A DNA stretch of 25,855 nucleotides from CAZTLE01 sp964614415 (GTDB lineage: Bacteria > Bacteroidota > Bacteroidia > Flavobacteriales > Flavobacteriaceae). The stretch covers positions 1 to 25,855 of the forward strand of contig CAZTLE010000035.1 in assembly GCA_964614415.1 (NCBI GenBank), in the 5' to 3' direction. The notes beneath the pieces are model-generated. The model searched no databases. It saw nothing but the letters and a program-made list of their open reading frames with translations, and was not told the origin of the DNA. Positions 1-7,210 of this stretch are shown piece after piece; the first letter of the stretch is position 1; the number at the start of each line of letters is the position of its first letter. Both the position numbers and the translations under genes were made by a program.

Positions 1-3
1 GTT

Positions 4-47
4 ACCCCCGGTTCGCGATCTTCCATGCGGCTGGGGGTTTCTTTTTT
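4..47 (+). terminator. Rho-independent terminator of an upstream plus-strand unit
   Basis: ACCCCC (4-9) can pair with GGGGGT (33-38), and the second arm is followed by a T-rich run (38-47). The polarity fits the end of a plus-strand transcript that begins outside the window. The T-run overlaps the complement of the tyrS stop codon at 46-48, so the two transcription units meet tail to tail. The loop is long (23 nt), so the hairpin is only moderately convincing. Confidence 0.55.
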
Positions 48-1344
48 AACTAACTTTTAAAATGAAGTAATTCTTTCGGCCTCGTTGCAACAATACAAAC
101 TGCTCGTTGATAAGATCACTTTCCGAAATAGAATAACCGTCAGACACTTTTTCCCGATTCACGGAGATCGAATTTTCCTTGAGAGCACGACGCGCTTCAC
201 CATTGGATTTTAAGAAACCGCTTTTCTCTGCCAAAGCGCCAATGATATCGAGTCCGGCTTTGATATCTGCTACTGAAATCTCGGCCTGAGGCACTCCGTC
301 GAACACATCCAGGAATGTCTTTGCATCCAGCTTTTTCAGATCTTCTGAAGTAGACTTTCCGAAGAGAATCTCTGAAGCCTTTACCGCCTTTTTATGCTCT
401 TCCTCCCCATGAACAGTCACAGTGACTTCCTGTGCCAATCGTTTCTGAAGGACCCGCATATGCGGCGCCTCCTTATGCTCTTCTATAAGTGCATCAATGG
501 TTTCCTTGTCGAGGAATGTGAAGATCTTTATGTATTTCTCAGCATCCTCGTCTGAAGAGTTCAACCAGTACTGATAGAATCGGTACGGTGAGGTCCGTTC
601 AGCGTCCAGCCAAACATTACCACCCTGGCTTTTTCCAAACTTACTCCCATCACTTTTGGTAATTAACGGACAGGTAAGCGCATATCCTTTTCCACCTCCA
701 ATACGGCGAATAAGCTCGGTCCCGGTGGTGATATTACCCCACTGATCACTTCCCCCCATCTGAAGGGTGCAATCGTGCTCCCGGTACAGGTGCAGGAAAT
801 CATACCCCTGTACTAACTGGTAGGTGAATTCAGTGAAAGACATACCTTCACTTCCCTCTCCTGAGATCCGGTTCTTTACCGAATCCTTGGCCATCATATA
901 GTTTACGGTGATATGCTTACCAACATCGCGAATGAAATCCAGAAAAGAGAATTCCTTCATCCAATCGTAGTTGTTCACCATTACTGCTTCATTGGCCGCG
1001 CCCGAAGAGAAATCAAGGAACTGCGATAATTGCTTACGAACACATTCCTGGTTGTGACGCAGGGTTGGTTCGTCCAGCAGATTCCGCTCATCGGAACGTC
1101 CCGAAGGGTCACCGATCATTCCCGTAGCACCCCCAACAAGGGCAAAGGGCTTGTGTCCACAGCGCTGAAAATGAGCCAGCATCATGATAGGAACAAGGTT
1201 CCCGATGTGCAGGGAGTCGGCGGTAGGATCGAACCCGATATAGGCAGAGCGCATGGCTTCATTGAGATGCGTATCCGTATCGGGCATCATGTCGTGCACC
1301 ATGCCGCGCCAGCGGAGCTCTTCGGCGAAATCTGTAAGGGCCAT
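46..1344 (-). CDS. tyrS: Tyrosyl-tRNA synthetase
   Basis: Cytoplasmic class I aminoacyl-tRNA synthetase that charges tRNA-Tyr with tyrosine. The 432-residue product matches the usual bacterial length (about 420-430). The class I HIGH signature appears as HIGN (residues 46-49) and the KMSKS loop as KFGKS (235-239). The substrate-binding stretch QMGGSDQWGNI lies near 195-205. The C-terminal 70 or so residues form an S4-like RNA-binding domain (ALKENSISVN). I start at the ATG at 1344; a TTG two codons upstream is possible but has no support. The gene is monocistronic and diverges from the epimerase gene. A -7 element TATCTTTG sits at 1366-1359 on the same strand. Nothing unusual in the protein. 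Confidence 0.97.
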   Translation of the reverse strand: MALTDFAEELRWRGMVHDMMPDTDTHLNEAMRSAYIGFDPTADSLHIGNLVPIMMLAHFQRCGHKPFALVGGATGMIGDPSGRSDERNLLDEPTLRHNQECVRKQLSQFLDFSSGAANEAVMVNNYDWMKEFSFLDFIRDVGKHITVNYMMAKDSVKNRISGEGSEGMSFTEFTYQLVQGYDFLHLYREHDCTLQMGGSDQWGNITTGTELIRRIGGGKGYALTCPLITKSDGSKFGKSQGGNVWLDAERTSPYRFYQYWLNSSDEDAEKYIKIFTFLDKETIDALIEEHKEAPHMRVLQKRLAQEVTVTVHGEEEHKKAVKASEILFGKSTSEDLKKLDAKTFLDVFDGVPQAEISVADIKAGLDIIGALAEKSGFLKSNGEARRALKENSISVNREKVSDGYSISESDLINEQFVLLQRGRKNYFILKVS

Positions 1345-1358
1345 TTTCAAAGTTTTGG

Positions 1359-1366
1359 CAAAGATA
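1359..1366 (-). promoter_or_regulatory. Putative tyrS promoter -7 element (TATCTTTG)
   Basis: An exact match to the Bacteroidetes -7 consensus TAnnTTTG on the minus strand, 15 bases before the tyrS ATG. No well-spaced -33 TTG is visible, so it is a candidate only. Confidence 0.4.
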
Positions 1367-1420
1367 TAAGGCTACCCCCAAAAGATGAAAGATTAATACA
1401 AAAAAGACTACATTCGTATC

Positions 1421-2428
1421 ATGATTTTGGTCACTGGCGGTACCGGATTGGTGGGTTCTCATTTGTTATACACCCTGCTTCAACAGCATGAGAAGGTACG
1501 TGCCGTTCACCGCGCATCAAGTGATACCGGCGCAATCCGCGCCATCTTTCGGTGCTATACTGACGATCCAGACTCCGTTTACGACAGGATCGAATGGATG
1601 GAGGCCAATCTCAACGACCTACCGGCCCTGAGCAAGGCATTCGAAGGCATCACAAATGTGTATCATTCCGCAGCCTATATAAGTTTTGATCCGAAGAACT
1701 ACCGTAAGCTTAAAAAATCGAACGTAGAGGGTACTGCCAATGTGGTAAACCTCTGCCTTAAAAACGGCGTTGAGAAATTGTGTTATGTGAGTTCCGTCGC
1801 CACCCTGGGCAGTTCTGTCAATGGTTCTTTTATTGATGAGGAAACCCATTGGAATGCCGAGGAAAATAACAGTGTTTACGCCATCTCCAAATACGGAGCC
1901 GAAATGGAAGTATGGAGAGGCACCCAGGAGGGGCTGCCGGCAGTAATCGTAAATCCGGGGGTGATCCTTGGTGAGGGCTACCGTAACTCGGGAAGCGGTG
2001 GTATCCCTAAGGCCGTAGCAAAAGGAGTTCCTTTCTACACTTCGGGAAGCGTCGGAATGGTCGATGTGGCGGACGTAGTGCACGTCATGGTCCGGCTTAT
2101 GGAAAGCGATATATCCGGAGAACGATTTGTGCTGGTCTCTGAAAACATCTCTTACAAAGACCTGTTTACACAACTGTCGGAATTCATGGGTAAAAAACCA
2201 CCCAAAAAGGAGTTGGCGAAATGGAAACTGGTTTTTCTAAGCAAGCTGGAAGGAATTGCATCTCGTTTGTTCGGCATGAAACGCAATCTCCCGCGAAGTA
2301 CCGTGAATTCGCTGTATACAGCGTCCAACTACAACGCTTCGAAGGTAAAGGAGTTTATAGAATTTAACTTCACGCCAGTGGAAAAGACGCTTCGGCGGGT
2401 GGCAAAGCATTACTCAATGGAATCCTGA
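1421..2428 (+). CDS. NAD-dependent epimerase/dehydratase family protein
   Basis: Extended short-chain dehydrogenase/reductase, most like the dihydroflavonol-4-reductase / 3-beta-HSD type. A Rossmann glycine motif TGGTGLVGSH is at residues 5-14, a catalytic Ser/Thr region VSSVATLG at 123-130, and the catalytic pair YAISK (Tyr153, Lys157), so NAD(P)-dependent oxidoreduction or epimerisation is expected. The substrate cannot be read from sequence. Length is 335 residues, normal for the family. The 3' end overlaps the convergent DUF4296 gene by 19 bases. No clear promoter is seen in the short gap to tyrS. Family assignment is firm, substrate unknown. Confidence 0.9.
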   Translation: MILVTGGTGLVGSHLLYTLLQQHEKVRAVHRASSDTGAIRAIFRCYTDDPDSVYDRIEWMEANLNDLPALSKAFEGITNVYHSAAYISFDPKNYRKLKKSNVEGTANVVNLCLKNGVEKLCYVSSVATLGSSVNGSFIDEETHWNAEENNSVYAISKYGAEMEVWRGTQEGLPAVIVNPGVILGEGYRNSGSGGIPKAVAKGVPFYTSGSVGMVDVADVVHVMVRLMESDISGERFVLVSENISYKDLFTQLSEFMGKKPPKKELAKWKLVFLSKLEGIASRLFGMKRNLPRSTVNSLYTASNYNASKVKEFIEFNFTPVEKTLRRVAKHYSMES

Positions 2429-2868
2429 TGCGGATGGGATTCTACGGCTTCAATGAGCCGATCCTGTGGGGTTTTTCCTTTCCTGGCACTGTCGCGCTTC
2501 ACAGCTTTTAACCGTTGTTCTTTGTCGTATGCGGCCTTGAGACTGTCCTTTTCTTCTTTGATCACGAGCAACTTAGCTTCCACTTTAGAAAACAGGCTGT
2601 TGTACAGGTCAAGATTGGATGTGTAGTAGGCATTGCTCCTCACAAACTGCATGCTGTCCACCTCGTGTTTCCTATACAGGAATTCATCCATCTGCACGCC
2701 TTTGTTCTTAAGTAACCAGGTATTTATACTCTTGGCTGCGTTCCCCAGATAGGCATCGACCATAATATCGGCCATCTTATCTTCGGGAATAAGATCGTCC
2801 GGCTTCTCAGGAAGGGTTACATTCTGACAACCGAAAAACAGCAACGTTATGAGTACAAAATATCGCAT
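2410..2868 (-). CDS. DUF4296 lipoprotein
   Basis: A 152-residue protein with a short hydrophobic leader ending in FFGC (Cys14), a lipoprotein signal, so it is probably anchored in the outer or inner membrane. The sequence after it (PEDKMADIMVDAYL, then YRKHEVDSMQF) matches the Bacteroidetes family DUF4296 as I know it; the function is unknown. The C-terminal half is charged and probably helical (EAKLLVIKEEKDSLKAAYDKEQ). Its ATG follows the stop of the dihydroorotase gene with no gap (TAAATG), so it is the last gene of the mannosyltransferase-dihydroorotase operon. It ends inside the 3' end of the convergent epimerase gene. Confidence 0.85.
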   Translation of the reverse strand: MRYFVLITLLFFGCQNVTLPEKPDDLIPEDKMADIMVDAYLGNAAKSINTWLLKNKGVQMDEFLYRKHEVDSMQFVRSNAYYTSNLDLYNSLFSKVEAKLLVIKEEKDSLKAAYDKEQRLKAVKRDSARKGKTPQDRLIEAVESHPHQDSIE

Positions 2869-4204
2869 TTATCTGTTAAAAGTGAGTCGCTCCCCGTGTG
2901 ATCGGTTAGGGAATGTTCCGTTCTCATAGGCCAGTACTCCATTGATAAAGGTATGTGTCACTTTCGACTTAAACGAAGTGCCTTCAAACGGGGACCAACC
3001 GCATTTGTACAAAATATTGTCGGAGGTTACCGTCCATGGTGCATTCAGATCAACCAAAACGAGATCGGCTTTGAATCCTTCACGGATATACCCACGGTCT
3101 TTGACCTGGAACAGGATTGCCGGGTTATGCGCTGCTTTTTCCACCAGGGTCTCCAGGGAAATCCGACCCCTGTGGTACATTTCCAGTAAGGCGACAAGTG
3201 CATGCTGTACCAGCGGACCACCGGAAGGGGCCTTGGTATATACATTATCCTTTTCCTCGAGGGTATGCGGAGCATGATCGGTAGCAATCACATCAATACG
3301 GCCGTCATTCAGTGCTTTCCAGAGGCCTTCGCGGTCGGCTTCCGTCTTCACAGCCGGATTCCATTTGATTTTGGTGCCTTTGGTCTTGTAATCCTCATCG
3401 GTGAACCAAAGGTGGTGAATACACACCTCTGCCGTAATTTTCTTGTCTGCCAGGGCGGGTTTCTTTTTAAAGAGCTTGGTTTCCTTGGCAGTGGACAGGT
3501 GAAACACATGCAGCCGGGCTCCGGTTTTCTTTGCCAGTTCAATTGCGCCGGATGACGACAGGTAACAGGCCTCTTCGCTGCGTATTACGGGATGCTTTTC
3601 GATAGGAATATCCTCGCCATACTCAGCCAAATGCGCTTCCATGTTCTTTTGGATGGTTCCTTCATCCTCGCAGTGGGCTGAAATAAGCAGGTTAGTGCTA
3701 CTGAATATCTTTTCCAGCACTTCCGGATCATCCACCAACATATTCCCGGTAGAAGATCCCAGGAACAGCTTCAAGCCGGCTACTTTGGTTTCATCGACCT
3801 TGAGGATTTCCTCCAGGTTATCATTGGTGCCGCCGAACATGAAGGAATAATTGGCCCAGGAGGTTTTTTCAGCAATGGAAAATTTATCCTCCAACAGCTC
3901 GATCGTAGTGGCTTGAGGCACCGTATTGGGCATCTCGATGAACGAGGTAATACCCCCGGCGACAGCCGCTTTCGGTTCGGTTTCGGTGGTTATGTGTAAG
4001 GCCCGGCTCCCTAAAATGCACCTGATCATCAATAAGACCCGGCAGCAGATAGTAGCCATCGGCATCGATTACCTTGGTGTCTACTGATTTTACACTTATG
4101 GTCTCGGAAATTTCGGTAATTCGATCTCCTTCTATACTCACATCGCTTCTGAAGATCTTACCTTCGTTAACGATGTTGGCATTCTTTATTAAAATTGTCC
4201 CCAT
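2869..4204 (-). pseudogene. pyrC: Dihydroorotase, frameshifted
   Basis: Zinc-dependent amidohydrolase of de novo pyrimidine synthesis (carbamoyl-aspartate to dihydroorotate). The first frame runs from ATG 4204 (MGTILIKNANIVNEG) through VHFREPGLTH, then leaves the family sequence near 3991. A second frame picks up at TETEPKAAVAGG (about 3984) and stays open to 2871 with family motifs ISAHCED, LHVFHLSTAKE and VIATDHAPH. Related enzymes have eight codons between GLTH and KAAV; here 19 bases replace 24, which fits a 5-base deletion. The local sequence holds three near copies of ACCGAA, a slippage-prone repeat. It is either a true recent inactivation or an assembly error. The gene starts directly after the mannosyltransferase stop and the DUF4296 ATG directly follows its own stop. 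Confidence 0.85.
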
Positions 4205-4936
4205 TTAACTCTTGTACCCCTTAAACAGACTTTTCAGTTTCATAGAGATAACCCCAAAAATAGCTTCGGAAATAATACCCGAGCTCATTTTTGAGTCCCC
4301 TCGTGTTCTGTCGGTAAAAATGATGGGAATCTCTATGATCTTGAATTTGTTCAAATGAATTTTGAACTTCATTTCTATCTGAAACGCATAACCGACAAAC
4401 TTTATTCTATCCAAATCAATGGTTTCCAGGACTCCTCTGCGATAGCATACAAATCCTGCCGTGGTATCGTGTATGTTCATCCCGGTGATAAGGCGCACGT
4501 ACTTCGATGCTCCCCAGGATAACAACACCCGGCTCATGGGCCAGTTAACCACATTTACCCCGGTTTTGTACCGGGATCCGATCGCCAGGTCGTAGCCCTG
4601 CTTTTCGCAGGCATTGTACAGCCGTATCAGGTCGTTTGGATTGTGTGAGAAATCGGCGTCCATTTGAAAGACATACTCGAAATCCCGCTCCAGAGCCCAT
4701 TTGAAACCGGCAATGTAGGCTGTTCCCAAACCTTGTTTTCCTGCGCGTTCCAACAGGAACAATCGGTTCGGAAAGGTTTCCATAAGGCCTTTAACCACCT
4801 GGGCTGTACCATCCGGAGAGTTATCATCCACTATCAAGATATCGAACTCCCGCTGCAACGAAAAAACGTTACGAACCAGTCGTTCAATGTTCTCAATTTC
4901 ATTATAAGTGGGTATGACCACCAGGGCCTTTGACAT
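4205..4936 (-). CDS. Polyprenol monophosphomannose synthase (family 2 glycosyltransferase)
   Basis: GT2 glycosyltransferase that by family transfers mannose (or a similar sugar) from a nucleotide sugar to a polyprenyl phosphate at the inner face of the membrane. The 243-residue product has the GT-A pattern: VVIPTYNE (6-13), VDDNSPDGT (36-44) and the DXD-type metal site in MDADFSH (92-98). RTRGDSKMS near the C-terminus is typical of dolichol-phosphate-mannose synthase-like enzymes. No C-terminal membrane helices are seen, as in the short form. I start at MSKALVVIP (ATG 4936); a longer upstream reading to 5005 has no family support and would overrun the -7 promoter element. First gene of the three-gene operon with pyrC and DUF4296. 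Confidence 0.9.
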   Translation of the reverse strand: MSKALVVIPTYNEIENIERLVRNVFSLQREFDILIVDDNSPDGTAQVVKGLMETFPNRLFLLERAGKQGLGTAYIAGFKWALERDFEYVFQMDADFSHNPNDLIRLYNACEKQGYDLAIGSRYKTGVNVVNWPMSRVLLSWGASKYVRLITGMNIHDTTAGFVCYRRGVLETIDLDRIKFVGYAFQIEMKFKIHLNKFKIIEIPIIFTDRTRGDSKMSSGIISEAIFGVISMKLKSLFKGYKS

Positions 4937-4952
4937 ACTCCGCTTTTTTGGG

Positions 4953-4960
4953 CAAATGTA
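4953..4960 (-). promoter_or_regulatory. Putative operon promoter -7 element (TACATTTG)
   Basis: Exact TAnnTTTG match on the minus strand, 16 bases before the ATG of the mannosyltransferase gene. It would drive the mannosyltransferase-pyrC-DUF4296 operon. No good -33 TTG at the usual spacing. Confidence 0.45.
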
Positions 4961-5053
4961 CCTCTTTTTAACAAAATCTGTGTTCGTTGGCAGGGCTCTT
5001 AGCAAAAGTTTATAATTTGCCCGCCTCCGGTCGTTCCCGACGTCTAATTGACG

Positions 5054-5061
5054 TACCTTTG
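5054..5061 (+). promoter_or_regulatory. Putative promoter -7 element for DUF4271-hemD (TACCTTTG)
   Basis: Exact TAnnTTTG match on the plus strand, 17 bases before the DUF4271 ATG at 5079, in the divergent gap with the mannosyltransferase gene. The -33 element is not clear. Confidence 0.45.
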
Positions 5062-5078
5062 CGATTAAATCCTCCGGA

Positions 5079-5738
5079 ATGCAATATGTTGAGCGCTATT
5101 GGGAATCTCAGGACTGGGTGACTGTTACCCTGGTGGGTTGCCTGTTATTGCTGGCTGTTGCCCGCTATTTATACCCCAAAAGGTTTCAGGAATTCATATT
5201 GCTTCCGATTACAGACAAGTACTTTCTGGTGCAGGCTAAAAACAACAGGTTGGGGCATCCTTTTAATGCCTTGTTATTTGCAGTTCAGGTAGTTGCTGTG
5301 TCACTCTTGATATACAGCGCCTTTGCCTATTACTCTCCGGATGTCGTACAATCCAATTCGTGGTTATTTGTCCAAATATGCACGGCATATACGGTGTTTG
5401 TGATTGCTAAATTTTGCATAGAAAAGATTGTTGGCGCCGTTTTCGCCCTGGATGAGGTCATCAATGAATATTTGTTTGAAAAGCTAAGTTATCGCAACCT
5501 GATTGCCATTTTGCTTGTGGTTGTCAACATTATCTTCTTCTATATCGTTGACATCAATGCCCTGTGGTTGTGGATTATTTTGGCCGCAGTACTGGTGTTT
5601 AACGCTATTGCGTTGTTTTACAGTTATAAAAACAATAGAAATTTGATTTCCAGGCATTTCTTTTATTTTATTTTGTATCTTTGTGCGCTCGAAATTTCAC
5701 CCTACGTACTGCTGTATAAATGGTGGGAATTAGGGTAG
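5079..5738 (+). CDS. DUF4271 integral membrane protein
   Basis: A 219-residue polytopic membrane protein with about five to six hydrophobic segments (first near residues 16-30, others near 60-85, 95-120, 140-160, 165-185 and 195-210). The sequence and the position directly before hemD match the DUF4271 family of Bacteroidetes, whose function is unknown. No catalytic motif is visible. It is 21 bases upstream of hemD on the same strand, so the two are probably cotranscribed from the -7 element at 5054-5061; a link to haem synthesis is suggested only by this neighbourhood. Confidence 0.82.
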   Translation: MQYVERYWESQDWVTVTLVGCLLLLAVARYLYPKRFQEFILLPITDKYFLVQAKNNRLGHPFNALLFAVQVVAVSLLIYSAFAYYSPDVVQSNSWLFVQICTAYTVFVIAKFCIEKIVGAVFALDEVINEYLFEKLSYRNLIAILLVVVNIIFFYIVDINALWLWIILAAVLVFNAIALFYSYKNNRNLISRHFFYFILYLCALEISPYVLLYKWWELG

Positions 5739-5759
5739 GTAAGAGATAAAATTGTGCAT

Positions 5760-6509
5760 ATGAAAGTGAAAACTATTTTAGTTTCTCAGCCGGAACCAAA
5801 GGTAGAGAACTCGCCTTACTTCAATCTTATAGAGAAGCAGAAGGTAAAAATAGATTTCAGGCCTTTTATTCATGTAGAAGGCGTATCGGGTAAGGACGTG
5901 AGATCACAAAAGGTGGACCTTACCAAATTCACGGCTATCATTCTGACAAGCCGCAACTCCGTTGACCATTTCTTTAGAATAGCCGAAGAACTGCGTTTCA
6001 AGGTGCCAGACACCATGAAATACTTCTGTCAGAGTGAAGCGGTAGCCTACTACCTTCAGAAGTATGTAGTGTACCGTAAAAGAAAGATCTATGTAGGTAA
6101 ACGTACCTTCCTGGAGCTGTCTCCACTCATCAAGAAGTACAAGGGAGAAACCTTCCTGCTTCCGTCTTCAGACAAACTGAAACCGGAAGTACCTGCGCAT
6201 CTTGATGAACTCGGAATAAACTGGAAGAAAGCCACTTTCTATAAGACGGTTGTGAGCGATCTGTCCGATCTAAGAAATGTGTACTACGACATCCTGGTAT
6301 TCTTTAGCCCAAGCGGAATCAAGTCCCTGTTCGAGAATTTCCCGGATTTTGAGCAAAACAATACCCGTATCGCTGTCTTTGGAAATACCACAGTGAAGGC
6401 GGCAACCGCCAAGGGACTTCGCATCGACATCAAGGCACCAACGCCGGATACCCCGTCGATGACCATGGCCCTTGAAAAATACATCAAAGAAGTGAACGGA
6501 AAGAGATAA
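5760..6509 (+). CDS. hemD: Uroporphyrinogen-III synthase
   Basis: Cytoplasmic enzyme that cyclises hydroxymethylbilane to uroporphyrinogen III with ring-D inversion, in the haem and sirohaem pathway. The 249-residue product is of normal length and has the two-lobed HemD layout: N-terminal lobe with IILTSRNSVDHFF (about 60-72), second-lobe segment LLPSSDKLKPEVP, and the family-typical FFSPSGIKSLFENF near the C-terminal third. HemD is weakly conserved, so the call rests on these segments plus length. I start at ATG 5760 (MKVKTILVSQPEP); a GTG two codons upstream is less likely. It follows the DUF4271 gene and ends before a strong terminator. Confidence 0.88.
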   Translation: MKVKTILVSQPEPKVENSPYFNLIEKQKVKIDFRPFIHVEGVSGKDVRSQKVDLTKFTAIILTSRNSVDHFFRIAEELRFKVPDTMKYFCQSEAVAYYLQKYVVYRKRKIYVGKRTFLELSPLIKKYKGETFLLPSSDKLKPEVPAHLDELGINWKKATFYKTVVSDLSDLRNVYYDILVFFSPSGIKSLFENFPDFEQNNTRIAVFGNTTVKAATAKGLRIDIKAPTPDTPSMTMALEKYIKEVNGKR

Positions 6510-6531
6510 TTCCGAATCTATAGATATTTAA

Positions 6532-6559
6532 AAACCCGGCGAACTGCCGGGTTTTTTAT
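6532..6559 (+). terminator. Rho-independent terminator after hemD
   Basis: Perfect 9-bp stem AAACCCGGC (6532-6540) and GCCGGGTTT (6546-6554) with a five-base loop GAACT, followed by a T-run. It lies 22 bases after the hemD stop and separates the hemD operon from the orphan gene at 6587. Confidence 0.92.
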
Positions 6560-6586
6560 TGTTTATTTTTATTCTTTATTGAGGGA

Positions 6587-7210
6587 ATGAGTAATCTGAA
6601 AAATACACGCGATTATGAGGCACCGATTCACTGGGAGGGTGATTTGGAGGACGACTGCATGGCTAATTGGTCCGGACTCATACTCTGCGCTGAATTGATG
6701 GACGACAATCGCTGGTGGTGGTCTGTTTATGATAAGAAACGAAATGAAGAGCAAATTGATAGCTCAAACAATTATGATGAGTCCTTTGATAGTGGAGATA
6801 ATGCCAGAGGTAAAGCCGAAGAAACAGCAAGAAATTATCTCAAAGATGAGTTAGTTAAGAACATCAAGGGGTTATCGGAGAAATTTGAAGCACAAGACTT
6901 TATTCTAGAACTAAAGAAAATTGGTATATCCCCTATGCAAACGATTCACAGCTTGGCCAACGACTTTAATTTTGCGTTTGGAGAAGCTAAGGATCTTGTC
7001 TTCAACTCTCCACATTGGAAAGGTTTGAGAGAACAATCGGATATGCTTATGCAACTTTTCCTAGATGTGAACGCGGAAGATGCCGATAAAGTGGAAATTG
7101 TAGATGGGCGTGTAGTTTCTATAACTTTTGATCTAACCAAAGACGACTCCACAAAAAAACCTTCTATTTGGAATAGACTAATAGGAAATAGAAATAAGAA
7201 TAAAAAATAA
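6587..7210 (+). CDS. Hypothetical acidic protein with an L7/L12-like C-terminal segment
   Basis: Not recognised as a named family. The 207-residue product is soluble, acidic and without signal peptide or membrane helix. The N-terminal half is rich in Trp and Asp (HWEGDLEDDC near 15-24, RWWWSVYDKK near 42-51) and ends in a helical stretch GKAEETARNYLKDELV. From about 100 to 155 the pattern ILELKKIGISPMQTIH ... AFGEAKDLVFNSPHWKG resembles the small domain related to ribosomal protein L7/L12 (GLKEAKxLV) seen in many orphan and immunity-like proteins; this is inference. The DNA is clearly AT-richer than hemD and pckA on either side, which suggests recent acquisition. Its stop abuts the pckA stop with no gap (TAATTA). 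Confidence 0.75.
   Translation: MSNLKNTRDYEAPIHWEGDLEDDCMANWSGLILCAELMDDNRWWWSVYDKKRNEEQIDSSNNYDESFDSGDNARGKAEETARNYLKDELVKNIKGLSEKFEAQDFILELKKIGISPMQTIHSLANDFNFAFGEAKDLVFNSPHWKGLREQSDMLMQLFLDVNAEDADKVEIVDGRVVSITFDLTKDDSTKKPSIWNRLIGNRNKNKK

Noticed and set aside
1409..1416. TACATTCG as a promoter element for the epimerase gene
   Set aside because: One mismatch and only four bases from the ATG, leaving no room for a start site and leader.
1030..1491. Long plus-strand frame antisense to tyrS
   Set aside because: Shadow of the tyrS codons; no recognisable family sequence and it crosses into the epimerase start.
3961..4020. Programmed ribosomal frameshifting in the dihydroorotase gene
   Set aside because: No slippery heptamer, stop-codon stall or downstream structure is visible at the junction, and the missing length (5 bases) points to a deletion.
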